Source: an uncultured Oscillospiraceae bacterium (GTDB taxonomy: Bacteria > Bacillota > Clostridia > Oscillospirales > Acutalibacteraceae). Taken from it: a stretch of 34,888 bases of DNA. A program made the position numbers and the translations under genes. Positions 1 through 8,946 of this stretch are shown here, in pieces. The stretch's first letter is position 1. The number at the start of each line of letters is the position of its first letter. The DNA is taken from assembly GCA_902490735.1 (NCBI GenBank), contig CABUFC010000009.1:1-34888 (forward strand), written 5' to 3'. The notes under the pieces are model-generated. The model did not search any database and was not told the origin of the DNA. It saw only the letters and a program-made list of their open reading frames with translations.

Positions 1-3000
1 TGTTGCCCTGGTAATCCATGGCAATGCGGGTACCGTCAGCATCGTAATAGAAACGTGTTTTAACTGCGCCGTTTTCTATTATGGCGATGATATTAGCGCC
101 GTCCAGTACATATTCTGTGGTAGTTGTAGTGTTTGTGCCGGAGTCTGCCGATACTTTTTTAACGCGTATACCGTCGTCATTGTAGGTGTAGGTGTTGGTT
201 AAATCGCCGAGGGTGTATTTCCTTAGTCTTCTGCCTATCCATGTAAGGTCGGCACCGGTATAGTAGGTGGTGGGGTTGCCGATTTCATCGTAATAGATGT
301 TGCTACCGTTGTAATTGGTTAACAGGTCTGTCCAGGAAGTGTTACCGTAGGTGTAGTTATACTCTGTAAACTGGCAGTTTGTTAGATCGCCAAAGGTGCA
401 GGCGGTCTTTTTCATTTTGGTTATATTGCCGAGATTGTCGTACTCAATAACTAAAGTATAGCCGGCGTCAAGGCTATCGGCCCTTACAAGCTCGCCAAGG
501 TCATCGTAAGCGTACTGCTCACGAAGGGTATTATTAAGGTATACTGCGGTTATATTGCCAAAATCATCGTAAGTATACGAATAAGTGTCAGCAGGTGTAT
601 TGCCGGCAGTAAAGGTGCTGCCTGAATACGTGCCGTTTTGGTAGGTTAGCGATGATACGAGGCCGTAGTTTTTGCCGTTAACCTCTTTATAGGTATAGGA
701 CTTTTTAAGGGCTGAGCCGGAGGAGGAATACACGGTATTATCCGGCTGGACAAGGTGGTTAAAGGACTTATAGAGCGCGGCGCCGTTTGTAAGTGTTGTG
801 GCGGTATTTACGCTCCAGTTGCCGTAGGTATAGTCTGACCCGTGGGTAGTGCCCTTAACATTATACCTTGTTTTTGTCAACTGGTCAATATTATTGTAAG
901 AATAATCTAAGCGGATGTTTTTGCTGTTTATGTGTTGTGTTGTAAGGCGGCCGAGCATGTCGTAGTAATAATTGGTATAGAGGCTGTAGCCGGGAGACAC
1001 ATCGGCCTTTCTGGCTACCTGGCCATTTTTATTGTAATAGTAGTAGGTTTTATACCGGTCATTGCGAATAGTGGATTTTAAGCGATTAAGCGTATCGTAC
1101 TGATTGGCGACCTCATCGCCATTACCGTAGTACATAAGCTGGAGGTTGCCGTTATCGTCATAATAATACTGAGCTAAATCCTGGTTGCCGATACTTACAG
1201 ACTCCGTCTGGCCGTACGCGTTATACGTAAAGCCGTATATTGTGCCGCCGTGGGTAATATTTGTAAGAATACCGACGGGCTCATAGATGTTTTGTGTATT
1301 AGTGTCGTCAGCAGTGTAGGTATATGAATTTTGAACAGCCGTGGAGGAATCGCCGCTGTCTCTTAAAGCGGAGACAGAGGTTATTCTATTGCCGCTATCA
1401 TAAGTATAGTTTGTAGCGACGTTATTGGTAGTAGAGGTTGTGACCCTGCCATAACTATCGTACGAAAGGGTTGTAGTGCGGTCGGCAATATCGGTAGTGG
1501 AGGTTATTTTGTCGCCGCTTTCGGAATATGCCACGCTTGACTCGAACTTAGAGCCGGTAGTGTTGCCGGTTTGGCTTTGAGACGAACTTATTACCTGGCC
1601 GTGGGAATTGTAGGTAAACTCGAAATCCTGGTTATAGCCGGCATGGTGCGCCTTATTAAGCTGATACTGCAGGTTTCCGGTGTTATATGTATAGCTGTAT
1701 GATCCGTTTAGCGGATCGGTGCTTGAAAGCAGGCGGTTAGTTGTACTGTCAAAACTATTGGTACCCTCAACGCCGCTTGCCATTTTGGCAGACTGTAGGT
1801 TACCCTTACTGTCATAACTAAAAGATTGTGCCGTTGGGTCTATTCTTACATTAAAGCCCGTAAACAACGCGGTATTGCGGTTAAAATGATATACGTAGTA
1901 AATATTGATATAATTTACGGTTTTATTGCTGTTCGCGGCGCTTGGCATCGCAATATAGGACATATACTGCCATGCGGAAGAATAACAATCATAATTCTTG
2001 ATTGTTACTAATTCATAGGTACCGTCGGTAAAATAGAAGTGCACTTTAAGGCCAAAAGTCCTATTAGTATCATTAATAGTGCCGACCGAATTGCCTTTAG
2101 CAAAGCCGCTTAAATTAATAGCAAGATTTGCCGCCGGTTTGCGGACATATATTGTCTGCGCAATATAGGGGGTTGTTGACACTGTGCCCGTAACCCTCAT
2201 GGCTTTATTAAGCTCGGTTAAAGGCGCATCCGAAACATTTACTATATCAGAAGTGCTGCCCAAATAGCTGTAGTTTCCGAATGCGAACACCGGATTTTCG
2301 GCAAGGTTGTAGTCCGAAAGATAGCCGCTTTCAAACTGTATATTATCGGCATAGAGCGTGCCGGTTGCATTCTCCATACCTATGCCTATGGTTACATTTG
2401 TAGCGGTGCTCGGAATATTTTCTAACATGCTTACCCGTTGCCACTCGCCGGATGTATCGGTTATGTAATCACTTTTTTCGATTACAGTAGCATTTGAATT
2501 TATGTATTTAATATACAAGTATCCGCCGCCCGTACCGCTTATTGAGCTTGCTTTTACATAGGCAGACAGGGTGTAATACCCTGACTGTACTCCGCTGACG
2601 CTTTGCGCCACCACGTCGGAATCGGTAAGTGCTGAATGGGTTATACGCACACCTTTAGCGCCTATATAGCTGTTAGAAGTATCACTTACGGCGTTGCCGC
2701 CTATGGCTGCCCAATAGGTAAAGCCCTTTTCAAAGCTGTGATCTCTAATGAGGTTTATCGTAGGTTTTTCGGTGCCGTATGAAGACTTGAGCTTATTATT
2801 AGAAAACGTAGCGTTAGTGTCGGTCCAAGCAGACCAATCGGAAGAGTTGGCGCCTTCGGAAGAATAAACCGATATTGCTCTGCCGACAGAATCGAACACG
2901 TATGTTTCGGCAAAACCGTCGTTATCGGTAATGGTAGTGGTATTATCGGTATTATATGCAAAGTTAAGACCGGTTCTTGTAGTGCCGTTGCTTGATACTT

Positions 3001-5314
3001 CGTAAATACTTTGAACCTTTGCCTGGCTTGCATTTGTCACAGAAGAAGGATACGAAAGCACAAGCCCGGTGCCATCCTCGGCTTTTATTTTGGTTATATG
3101 ATAACAAATAAGTGTGTTGTTTGGATCATTATCATACTCGAAACTAAGCTTGCTACCGTCATAATAATTAATGCTTGCTAATTTCGCCGAGTTTATATGA
3201 TATTGCAAACTGACCATTCTGTTATACTGTTCTTGCTCACCAATTACTTCTGTAACAGAAATCAACGCATTGTTTGTGTTCCTTGAAAGGATAAGCTTTT
3301 TGCCCGAGCCGTCGGTTATTTCTTCTAAAAAGCCGTCGTTATTATATGTAAAACGAATGGTATCGTCTGTTGTAGACGATGAAAGCTTATTAAATATCTG
3401 TGTAATTTTACCCGCTGTATTAAACGCCATTTTATTATGGTCTTTATCTTCAAGCGTAAAGCCGGTACCGGTTATGCGCGTTAGGGTAAGCCCCAAGCCG
3501 CTGTCATCCTTGTAGGTGCCGTTGTCTGTGTAATTTGCCGCAGTAGAACGCATATAGTGTTCGGTTCCGTCCGCGTCAACAAATTTGTAATAATATCCGG
3601 CTGCTCTAAGCGCAGTATTTAATTCACTTGAATCGTTAGGTATTGCTTGTATTCTTAAATCGTAATTTGTTTTAAATCCGGTGCCGCATATTGAATCCGG
3701 AAAATGCTGTCCCGTTTGATAGCCGTTAAAATAAAGGCTTAAGCTTGCCGGCATATTTTCGCTTGTTGTGCTGATTAAAGGTGCAGATACTACAAGGTTA
3801 CCCGTATAGTTATTAACGCTCGCCGTGGCGCTTCCTGCGGCACATTCCGTATATGACCAATAATTCTCTAAGCCCTTGGCATTTAAATAGTAAATTCTAA
3901 AGGCCGGTTTTTTTAGGTTTGTACCGGAAGGTGCGTTTGCGGGGGTTGAAAACCACGCAACATTATCGTCTGAAGTTATATAGTTTGACGGCTTTATTAC
4001 TATGCCGTTATTAGTCGCTGTGTTTGCGTACCACTTTTTAACAAGCTTTGTTACATCCCATGTTTTATATGCTTTTATTGCGCCGTAACTTGCCTTTTGA
4101 TAATCTATTACCGTGTTGTAATAGCTTGGCCCTGTGCCAGGAACATATATTGTTGAAGCGTTAAAGCCGGACCAACTTCCGTTTATTTCGTATGCGTCGC
4201 AATTTATTACCTGACTGCTGTTTGCAAGCCTGAAGGTGTTTAAATAAAGCGACAGATCCGCCTTATATACCGTATCCCCTTTTGCCAAACCCGGCAAAGA
4301 AGTAAGCTTTACCGACGAGCAGGCAGTGCCAAAAGTTGTATTGTACCCAACATAAAGTGTTCCCGGCGCATTTTCTATTACCCCGGTATTTGTGTACGAA
4401 TATTTATACAGTATATCGTCTTTATTAAGGACAAAAACCGCCCCGGGGTCAATGGTTACCGGAAACTCCCTGCCGTTAGCTTTTGCCCATGAATTATCGT
4501 ACTCTATTAATACTTTTAATGTGCTATCTTTTACTGATATGATTTTTAAGCCCAGTTCTTTTGATATTTCGCCCTTTTTATCATACATGTAAGGCGCACT
4601 GATATTTGCCACTTCTTTACCGTCTTTCGACAAGGAAATGGTTTTACTATCAACCTGTTTGGCGCTCAAATTCCCTATATCATAATTTATTACAAAGGTT
4701 TCGGGCGCTTTTCTGCTTTTAATTAAAATATTATCCTTTATCGAGTAGCTTTCTACATTAACCTCTATATCGGTATCTAAATATGCGTCTTTATATACCG
4801 CTTTGCCTGTTAAATTCGGAAGGGTTAAAAACGCGTCGTCGCCGGAAAGTTCATATTTTTCTTCCTTTATCTCGGCAGTCGTTCCTTCTTTTATTCCCTC
4901 ATAGCTCCAGGATATTTTTACATCCTCGACGCTCATGCTTACCGCCGCTTTATCACTTAAACTTTTTGCAAGCGACATTTCATTTAGGGCGCGCCTTGGC
5001 ACAAGCCTTTCACCGTTATCGTGAAGGCGGTTATCTACATCCTCATATTTCCCATTCTCGTCTTTTATATGAATGGTTTCGCCGTAAGAGGCCGCCATAT
5101 ATGTGCCGTTGTTTAACACAAAGTGCTTTACGCTGTCTTCGCGCTTATTGTCCGCTTCGGCTATTATGTGCGCAGGTTCCGTTACCGATTCGGTTTCTAT
5201 ACCCGCATCGGGATTTTCTAACACTTCTTCGGCATTCACGCCAACCATTACGCTTTGAACTATTAAAACTACAGACAGCACCAATGCTATCCATTTTTTA
5301 CCCACAGTCTTCAT
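1..5314 (-). CDS. Giant secreted RHS/YD-repeat protein, C-terminus beyond window
   Basis: One uninterrupted minus-strand frame runs from ATG at 5314 to the window edge (1771 codons; the same frame was checked at both ends and in the middle). AAGGAGG lies 9 bases before the ATG. In order: a signal peptide (residues 1 to about 30, ending VNA); a region near residue 95 with the DNRL motif typical of DNRLRE-type wall proteins; a beta-rich module about 310-490; a carbohydrate-binding-like module about 853-995 (NLIRDHSFEKG...YYTLSAYVKA); a second similar module to about 1160; then YD repeats (YYYDDNGNL, YNKNGQVARK, YYYDMLGRL, FYYDADGTRI) to the edge. Such proteins are exported and wrap a C-terminal variable, often toxic, domain in a beta-cocoon; that part and any immunity gene lie outside the window. 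The family is clear; the substrate and toxin status are unknown. Confidence 0.93.
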   Translation of the reverse strand, partial: MKTVGKKWIALVLSVVLIVQSVMVGVNAEEVLENPDAGIETESVTEPAHIIAEADNKREDSVKHFVLNNGTYMAASYGETIHIKDENGKYEDVDNRLHDNGERLVPRRALNEMSLAKSLSDKAAVSMSVEDVKISWSYEGIKEGTTAEIKEEKYELSGDDAFLTLPNLTGKAVYKDAYLDTDIEVNVESYSIKDNILIKSRKAPETFVINYDIGNLSAKQVDSKTISLSKDGKEVANISAPYMYDKKGEISKELGLKIISVKDSTLKVLIEYDNSWAKANGREFPVTIDPGAVFVLNKDDILYKYSYTNTGVIENAPGTLYVGYNTTFGTACSSVKLTSLPGLAKGDTVYKADLSLYLNTFRLANSSQVINCDAYEINGSWSGFNASTIYVPGTGPSYYNTVIDYQKASYGAIKAYKTWDVTKLVKKWYANTATNNGIVIKPSNYITSDDNVAWFSTPANAPSGTNLKKPAFRIYYLNAKGLENYWSYTECAAGSATASVNNYTGNLVVSAPLISTTSENMPASLSLYFNGYQTGQHFPDSICGTGFKTNYDLRIQAIPNDSSELNTALRAAGYYYKFVDADGTEHYMRSTAANYTDNGTYKDDSGLGLTLTRITGTGFTLEDKDHNKMAFNTAGKITQIFNKLSSSTTDDTIRFTYNNDGFLEEITDGSGKKLILSRNTNNALISVTEVIGEQEQYNRMVSLQYHINSAKLASINYYDGSKLSFEYDNDPNNTLICYHITKIKAEDGTGLVLSYPSSVTNASQAKVQSIYEVSSNGTTRTGLNFAYNTDNTTTITDNDGFAETYVFDSVGRAISVYSSEGANSSDWSAWTDTNATFSNNKLKSSYGTEKPTINLIRDHSFEKGFTYWAAIGGNAVSDTSNSYIGAKGVRITHSALTDSDVVAQSVSGVQSGYYTLSAYVKASSISGTGGGYLYIKYINSNATVIEKSDYITDTSGEWQRVSMLENIPSTATNVTIGIGMENATGTLYADNIQFESGYLSDYNLAENPVFAFGNYSYLGSTSDIVNVSDAPLTELNKAMRVTGTVSTTPYIAQTIYVRKPAANLAINLSGFAKGNSVGTINDTNRTFGLKVHFYFTDGTYELVTIKNYDCYSSAWQYMSYIAMPSAANSNKTVNYINIYYVYHFNRNTALFTGFNVRIDPTAQSFSYDSKGNLQSAKMASGVEGTNSFDSTTNRLLSSTDPLNGSYSYTYNTGNLQYQLNKAHHAGYNQDFEFTYNSHGQVISSSQSQTGNTTGSKFESSVAYSESGDKITSTTDIADRTTTLSYDSYGRVTTSTTNNVATNYTYDSGNRITSVSALRDSGDSSTAVQNSYTYTADDTNTQNIYEPVGILTNITHGGTIYGFTYNAYGQTESVSIGNQDLAQYYYDDNGNLQLMYYGNGDEVANQYDTLNRLKSTIRNDRYKTYYYYNKNGQVARKADVSPGYSLYTNYYYDMLGRLTTQHINSKNIRLDYSYNNIDQLTKTRYNVKGTTHGSDYTYGNWSVNTATTLTNGAALYKSFNHLVQPDNTVYSSSGSALKKSYTYKEVNGKNYGLVSSLTYQNGTYSGSTFTAGNTPADTYSYTYDDFGNITAVYLNNTLREQYAYDDLGELVRADSLDAGYTLVIEYDNLGNITKMKKTACTFGDLTNCQFTEYNYTYGNTSWTDLLTNYNGSNIYYDEIGNPTTYYTGADLTWIGRRLRKYTLGDLTNTYTYNDDGIRVKKVSADSGTNTTTTTEYVLDGANIIAIIENGAVKTRFYYDADGTRIAMDYQGN

Positions 5315-5323
5315 TTTTTCCAA

Positions 5324-5346
5324 CCTCCTTCTTCCCGATAATTATA
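5324..5346 (-). promoter_or_regulatory. Putative -10 box and strong ribosome binding site of the RHS gene
   Basis: On the minus strand a TATAAT box (5346-5341) lies about 27 bases before the start codon, followed by AAGGAGG at 5330-5324. No good -35 box is seen at 17 bases; the upstream sequence is an A-rich tract. The RBS is firm, the promoter tentative. Confidence 0.4.
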
Positions 5347-5410
5347 TTACATACTTTTTCTGTGTTTTGTCCTTTTTTGTCGAATTAAAAATTTTAGCTT
5401 TTTAGTAAAA

Positions 5411-5432
5411 TAGCCGTGACTGTGCACGGCTA
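5411..5432 (-). terminator. Rho-independent terminator downstream of the MFS gene
   Basis: Perfect 8-bp stem TAGCCGTG/CACGGCTA with a 6-base loop. On the minus strand it is followed by TTTTACT. It lies between the MFS stop (5500) and the RHS promoter and separates the two transcripts. Confidence 0.7.
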
Positions 5433-5499
5433 AAATTCTTAAAACAAAAATTGCTTTTAATTGGAGTTTTTAATATTGTGTCATGTTTTCTTTAAAAAA

Positions 5500-6705
5500 T
5501 CAATTAACCAGACGAATTTTCTTTTCTTTGCTTTGACGGACAAAAAAGGTTGAAATGAGTCCCGTTGCGCCGATAGCGGACCACAGCACAAATACCGCGT
5601 TCCAGCCTATGCTTCCCATAACGCCCGCAAAAATCATATTAGCGGTCGCCGCGGCAACGTACCCGGAGCAATCAAGGACACCGTTTACGCTCGAAACCTT
5701 ACCTGTTTTGCCGAGACCCGGGATATATATGCTCCACAAAAGTGCCGAAGAACAACTCATAGCCATAAGCGCTAAAAGCAGTAAAGCGAGGCATATCCAT
5801 TTATTTGGAGCTACAAGCATTCCAGCGAACATTATCATCGATATAAAAAATGTTACGCGCATCATCGCAATATCTTTTTCTTTTGTCAGACGGAAAATAA
5901 CAAGCGCAACAAACGGCATAAAAGAACGAATTACGGAAATCATGGTAAAAAGCATATTGGCGAAGTTTTTATCAAAAAGCAAATGCTGTGTTAAAAACGT
6001 CGGGATCCAAAAAGAAATAGAAGCGGCGCCTATTTCAACAAGGCAGGCAATCACCAGATAAAACACGAATTTTTCAATTTTAAAAACAGAAAAAACAGAT
6101 TTTATGCCCTCGCCTTTTGAACTTTTATACGATAAAAGCCCTTTGTGTTCCATTATTGATAAAACGATATACGCCGCAGTAGATACCGCAACCGCAACGC
6201 CGCCCGCGGCAATAAAAACCCACTTCCAGTTATTAATCATGGCGAATAAGCTTGCAATTAAGGGGCCTGCAAACGAAGCGAATGAAAAGAAAACACAAAT
6301 GGTTCGCGCATGATTGGGTTTAGTGTTTTCGGCAATAATCTTCATTAACGGCCCTCTTACCATCGAAAGCCCAAAACCTAATATAGCGAACAAAATAATG
6401 TGGATAAAGTATATATTTATAAACGGGAAAAAGATTAACGACGCACCGGCAATCGCGACGCCTAAAGCAACCATTTTTTTCGGGGCAAAAAAATCGCCTA
6501 AAAAGCCGTTAACCAGCTGGCCGCCGGCATAGAAAAGCATATACGTGGAAGAGAAAATTCCCATTTGTTCTATAGTAAAATTTCCTGTTTCAAGCAGCTT
6601 TGGCGTTAACACGCTTAAAACATGCCGAAGATAATAATTAGCTACGTACGTAATTATACAAACAGCACCGACTGTAACCGCTTTTTTTGATTCCGATTTT
6701 TCCAT
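5500..6705 (-). CDS. MFS transporter, organophosphate/sugar-phosphate permease-like
   Basis: 401 residues, about the usual length of a 12-helix major facilitator. The start ATG follows GGGGTGAG. The first third (NYYLRHVLSVLTPKL, then YMLFYAGGQLVNGFLGDFF with an adjacent PKKM) resembles the GlpT/UhpT-type OPA branch, where the loop between helices 2 and 3 carries the GD..PK motif. Many hydrophobic segments cover the whole length. It would act in the cytoplasmic membrane, exchanging a small organic anion or sugar phosphate. It has its own promoter (6734-6762) and a downstream hairpin, so it is probably monocistronic, and no neighbouring enzyme hints at the substrate. MFS membership is firm; the OPA-like label rests on motif resemblance. 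Confidence 0.85.
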   Translation of the reverse strand: MEKSESKKAVTVGAVCIITYVANYYLRHVLSVLTPKLLETGNFTIEQMGIFSSTYMLFYAGGQLVNGFLGDFFAPKKMVALGVAIAGASLIFFPFINIYFIHIILFAILGFGLSMVRGPLMKIIAENTKPNHARTICVFFSFASFAGPLIASLFAMINNWKWVFIAAGGVAVAVSTAAYIVLSIMEHKGLLSYKSSKGEGIKSVFSVFKIEKFVFYLVIACLVEIGAASISFWIPTFLTQHLLFDKNFANMLFTMISVIRSFMPFVALVIFRLTKEKDIAMMRVTFFISMIMFAGMLVAPNKWICLALLLLALMAMSCSSALLWSIYIPGLGKTGKVSSVNGVLDCSGYVAAATANMIFAGVMGSIGWNAVFVLWSAIGATGLISTFFVRQSKEKKIRLVN

Positions 6706-6733
6706 TTGCTCACCCCATGCTAAGATAATTAAT

Positions 6734-6762
6734 ATTATATAACTCTACCGGCTTAATTTCAA
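6734..6762 (-). promoter_or_regulatory. Sigma-A promoter of the MFS gene
   Basis: Minus strand TTGAAA (6762-6757), 17-base spacer, TATAAT (6739-6734). It lies 29 bases before the ATG and directly downstream of the preceding terminator. Confidence 0.8.
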
Positions 6763-6771
6763 TAATAAAAT

Positions 6772-6797
6772 AAAAAACCGCCCAAGGGCGGTTTTTT
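6772..6797 (-). terminator. Terminator of the lipoprotein gene
   Basis: Near-perfect palindrome AAAAAACCGCCC / AA / GGGCGGTTTTTT, 12-bp stem with a U tract on both strands. It lies 31 bases after the stop of the minus-strand lipoprotein gene. Confidence 0.9.
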
Positions 6798-6828
6798 AAT
6801 TAAAATATACAAAAAGCTGACTAAAAGT

Positions 6829-7461
6829 CTATTTTTCAATAACCGAGACGGTATTCATAATATCGAAAAACCTTGTACCAAAACCCTCGGCGCTCTCAAT
6901 CGTGTACTGGGCGGTAGCAACGATGCAACCGTTGTTTGCGGGGATGATAAACACTGTACGCAACAAGTCGGAACGAACTGTAGTACCTTTTGCGTCGGAC
7001 GCGCTGATTCGTATACAACTTCCCGCGCGGTCAAGATTATATGATTCTTTTACAACAGTATTAAAACTGTTTGAAAGAGTCTCTTTTATAGCTGCGGCTG
7101 CCGTATCGGCGTTATCCGTTTCGGCTTTTAATTCAAGATAATTATCCGGGGCTTGGGATTGGTCGTCGAGCGAGACGAAAAGTTCGCCGTTTGTTTCGGT
7201 TACTCGCTTAAATGTCTCATAATCGTAATCTAACTCAATGCCGATAGTCTCATTTTTTACGTGCTCGCATTTAACAGTCTCCTTATTGCCCTCGAGCTCT
7301 ATTGTTGACTCAAATCGCTCGCCGTCCTTCTTTCCGGTTTCGGACGCAGTATCGGAAGGGTCTGCCGCAGTGTTTTGACTTGCGCAGCCGCCGAGCGACA
7401 AAATAAGCAATACCGACATAAGCACCGCAAAAATCGCAACAATAAACTTTTTACTAAACAT
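6829..7461 (-). CDS. Lipoprotein of unknown function
   Basis: The chosen start is ATG at 7461, preceded by AAAGGAGG at good spacing; a longer in-frame start 17 codons upstream lacks an RBS and overlaps the promoter. 210 residues. The N-terminus FSKKFIVAIFAVLMSVLLIL is a lipoprotein signal peptide, followed by lipobox SLGGC with Cys26 as the lipidation site. A short acidic/Thr-Ser linker (about 27-45) follows, then a roughly 160-residue soluble domain with alternating beta-like stretches (GIELDYDYETFKRV, GCIVATAQYTIESAEGF) that I do not recognise. It should be anchored to the outer face of the membrane. It has its own promoter and terminator and no functional partner nearby. No function is proposed. 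Confidence 0.85.
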   Translation of the reverse strand: MFSKKFIVAIFAVLMSVLLILSLGGCASQNTAADPSDTASETGKKDGERFESTIELEGNKETVKCEHVKNETIGIELDYDYETFKRVTETNGELFVSLDDQSQAPDNYLELKAETDNADTAAAAIKETLSNSFNTVVKESYNLDRAGSCIRISASDAKGTTVRSDLLRTVFIIPANNGCIVATAQYTIESAEGFGTRFFDIMNTVSVIEK

Positions 7462-7491
7462 AAAATGCCTCCTTTTTTTCACTATAAAGAA

Positions 7492-7520
7492 ATTATACAA
7501 CAAAAAACGCATTTATGCAA
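7492..7520 (-). promoter_or_regulatory. Sigma-A promoter of the lipoprotein gene
   Basis: Minus strand TTGCAT (7520-7515), 17-base spacer, TATAAT (7497-7492), about 30 bases before the ATG at 7461. A small palindrome GCATAAATGC starts within the -35 box and runs into the spacer. Confidence 0.75.
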
Positions 7521-7542
7521 GAACCATTCAAATGCTCCAAAT

Positions 7543-7569
7543 AAAAAACCGCCCAACCGGACGGTTTTT
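7543..7569 (-). terminator. Terminator-like hairpin upstream of the lipoprotein promoter
   Basis: Stem AAAAACCG-CC against GG-CGGTTTTT with one C/A mismatch and a 4-base loop, with U tracts in either direction. It isolates the lipoprotein promoter from transcription arriving from the hairpin-rich region and the zinc-ribbon gene. Confidence 0.75.
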
Positions 7570-7600
7570 AATTTGTGATTATCGCTCAAAATCGCGAAAC

Positions 7601-7780
7601 ATGAAATATACGGCCGAAAGGCGGTATTTCATCATTTCTATAGATCCCGTTACTAAATTCGTCTTAAACGCCTGAAATCACAAAAAGGTAAGTTGTGTCT
7701 GCGACACGGTGAAGCCTTAAGGCATACGCCCTCAGGTAAAATCAAACGCTGAAGCGTTTGGTGAAATTATCGGACATCTA
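7601..7780. repeat. Cluster of short hairpins with degenerate linkers
   Basis: Successive inverted repeats: ATGAAATA...TATTTCAT around GCC-GAAA-GGC (7601-7632); GTGTC-TGC-GACAC (7695-7707); GCC-TTAA-GGC (7714-7723); AAACGC-TGAA-GCGTTT (7744-7759). Read on the minus strand, the segments between the last three end in a degenerate common motif (TTTCACC, TTTTACC, CTTCACC, ACTTACC), so this looks like a decayed array of different stems joined by a repeated linker. It resembles the cleaner array at 8947-9105. Confidence 0.6.
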
Positions 7781-7959
7781 ACAAATTTGAAGACGATTAT
7801 GTCAGGAAACAAGCGGCTTTACAGAGATTATAATCGAACTCCGACGATTCGTTTGAAAACTATTTCACAGATTCGTTTCGTGATTTGGACAGTTTTTGAA
7901 ACAGTGTCCGATTACGTGCACTTGCGAAAACCCGCATAAACACTGAGTTTGCAAAAGAA

Positions 7960-8006
7960 AATCACCCTCTAATCGAACACGAATGGTTCAGATTTGGAGG
8001 GTGATT
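7960..8006 (-). terminator. Likely terminator of the zinc-ribbon gene
   Basis: 10-bp perfect stem AATCACCCTC / GAGGGTGATT with a 27-base loop. On the minus strand the stem runs into TTTTCTTTT. It lies about 107 bases past the stop at 8113. The loop is long for a classical terminator, hence moderate confidence. Confidence 0.5.
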
Positions 8007-8112
8007 ATAACTGGAATATAAGATAATTTAAAAGAAATAGTTGTAAAGTTGATTTTGCGACTGTTCCTAAATATATATAGGCAATCCGATAAAATGTTTA
8101 CAATAATATGTT

Positions 8113-8850
8113 CTATCTTAATGCATCCACATCTACTTCATATACAGTTCCAATTAACTGCGGAATGCTTTCAATTTTACTTGCACGAATTAGTGTTTTA
8201 TTTGTACCAACCACATAATAAACCACCTCAAAGTAAGACCTCGTTGCTCCACCAAGACTGTTGTCAGCAGAAAAATCAATATAAACTGTAAAGCTTCCGT
8301 CAAAAGGTTCGTCTTTATTTTGCTTTTGCCCATCAATAATTATCTCAGTTTTAGAACTTTTAACTTCAACAATGACACTATTCAAATATAGTGATGACGG
8401 GGATTTTAAATGATCTTTTAAAACTTCAACAGCTTCGCTCGCAGTATTATTTACTTGGGTATTCATATTGTCTGTGTTGGTAATTAATGCAAGAAGAATA
8501 ATAACAATTAGTAGTGAACTCAAAACCGTAAAGACAATTCCTAATGGTTTCCCTTTTTTCTTTTCAACATTTTTGGATTTGACAATGCAAAAAATACTTA
8601 AAATGAGTATGACAAAGATGAGTATAAAAAACATTATTGCCATTATACCGCCAAAAGTGCCGCCCCCAAAAGCACAAACCAAACATATAGTTTGTGCAAG
8701 CAAAGATCCCAGCAAAGGGATTACCATCGGATTTTTTTGTTTGCTCGTATAAGGTGTGTTTTCTGTTATATTATCATTAATTCTATTTCCACAAGAAGAG
8801 CAAAAAACATCGGTATTTCTACATTCGTTTCCACACTTTGAACAGAACAT
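8113..8850 (-). CDS. Zinc-ribbon membrane protein of unknown function
   Basis: 245 residues; ATG preceded by GAGGTGG. Residues 1-21 form a zinc ribbon with CxxC pairs (Cys3/Cys6 and Cys17/Cys20). Hydrophobic segments follow at about 42-65, 66-92 and 103-122, and then a soluble C-terminal domain of about 120 residues (EVLKDHLKSPSSLYLNS, TVYIDFSADNSLGGATRSYF). Cytoplasmic zinc ribbons fused to membrane segments are common in Firmicutes (zinc-ribbon domain proteins) and rarely have assigned functions. The gene looks more AT-rich than its neighbours and sits between two hairpin-rich regions, which may mean it arrived separately. It has its own promoter at 8873-8901. Reading frame and topology are well supported; no function is proposed. 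Confidence 0.85.
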   Translation of the reverse strand: MFCSKCGNECRNTDVFCSSCGNRINDNITENTPYTSKQKNPMVIPLLGSLLAQTICLVCAFGGGTFGGIMAIMFFILIFVILILSIFCIVKSKNVEKKKGKPLGIVFTVLSSLLIVIILLALITNTDNMNTQVNNTASEAVEVLKDHLKSPSSLYLNSVIVEVKSSKTEIIIDGQKQNKDEPFDGSFTVYIDFSADNSLGGATRSYFEVVYYVVGTNKTLIRASKIESIPQLIGTVYEVDVDALR

Positions 8851-8872
8851 TTATCCCACCTCAATTTTAATT

Positions 8873-8901
8873 ATTTTATCATACACTTCCTAAAAAATCA
8901 A
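8873..8901 (-). promoter_or_regulatory. Sigma-A promoter of the zinc-ribbon gene
   Basis: Minus strand TTGATT (8901-8896), 17-base spacer, TAAAAT (8878-8873) with an extended TG at -15. It lies 22 bases before the ATG. Confidence 0.75.
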
Positions 8902-8946
8902 TTATATTCTGGCAATATGGTTTTCAACGATAATCCGTGAGGAATT

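Larger units (their letters stand above)
7571..8112. other. Gene-free, hairpin-rich intergenic region (542 bp)
   Basis: No credible gene on either strand: frames are short, lack ribosome sites and show no recognisable protein. The block contains the hairpin cluster annotated at 7601-7780. It also has a nested hairpin at about 7887-7909 (GGACA outer arm, GTTT-TTG-AAAC inner arm, TGTCC closing) and a terminator-like hairpin at 7960-8006. The remaining bases (about 7781-7886, 7910-7959 and 8007-8112) show no clear feature. It could be a degenerate repeat block or a structured non-coding RNA; the sequence alone does not decide. Confidence 0.6.

Noticed and set aside
4783..5388. Plus-strand open frame of 201 codons opposite the start of the RHS gene
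   Set aside because: It is a shadow of the strongly supported minus-strand gene, with an implausible Leu/Arg/Pro-rich composition and no RBS.
7601..7960. Group II intron or known structured RNA
   Set aside because: No domain V-like hairpin, reverse transcriptase or recognisable RNA family consensus was seen; only scattered small hairpins.
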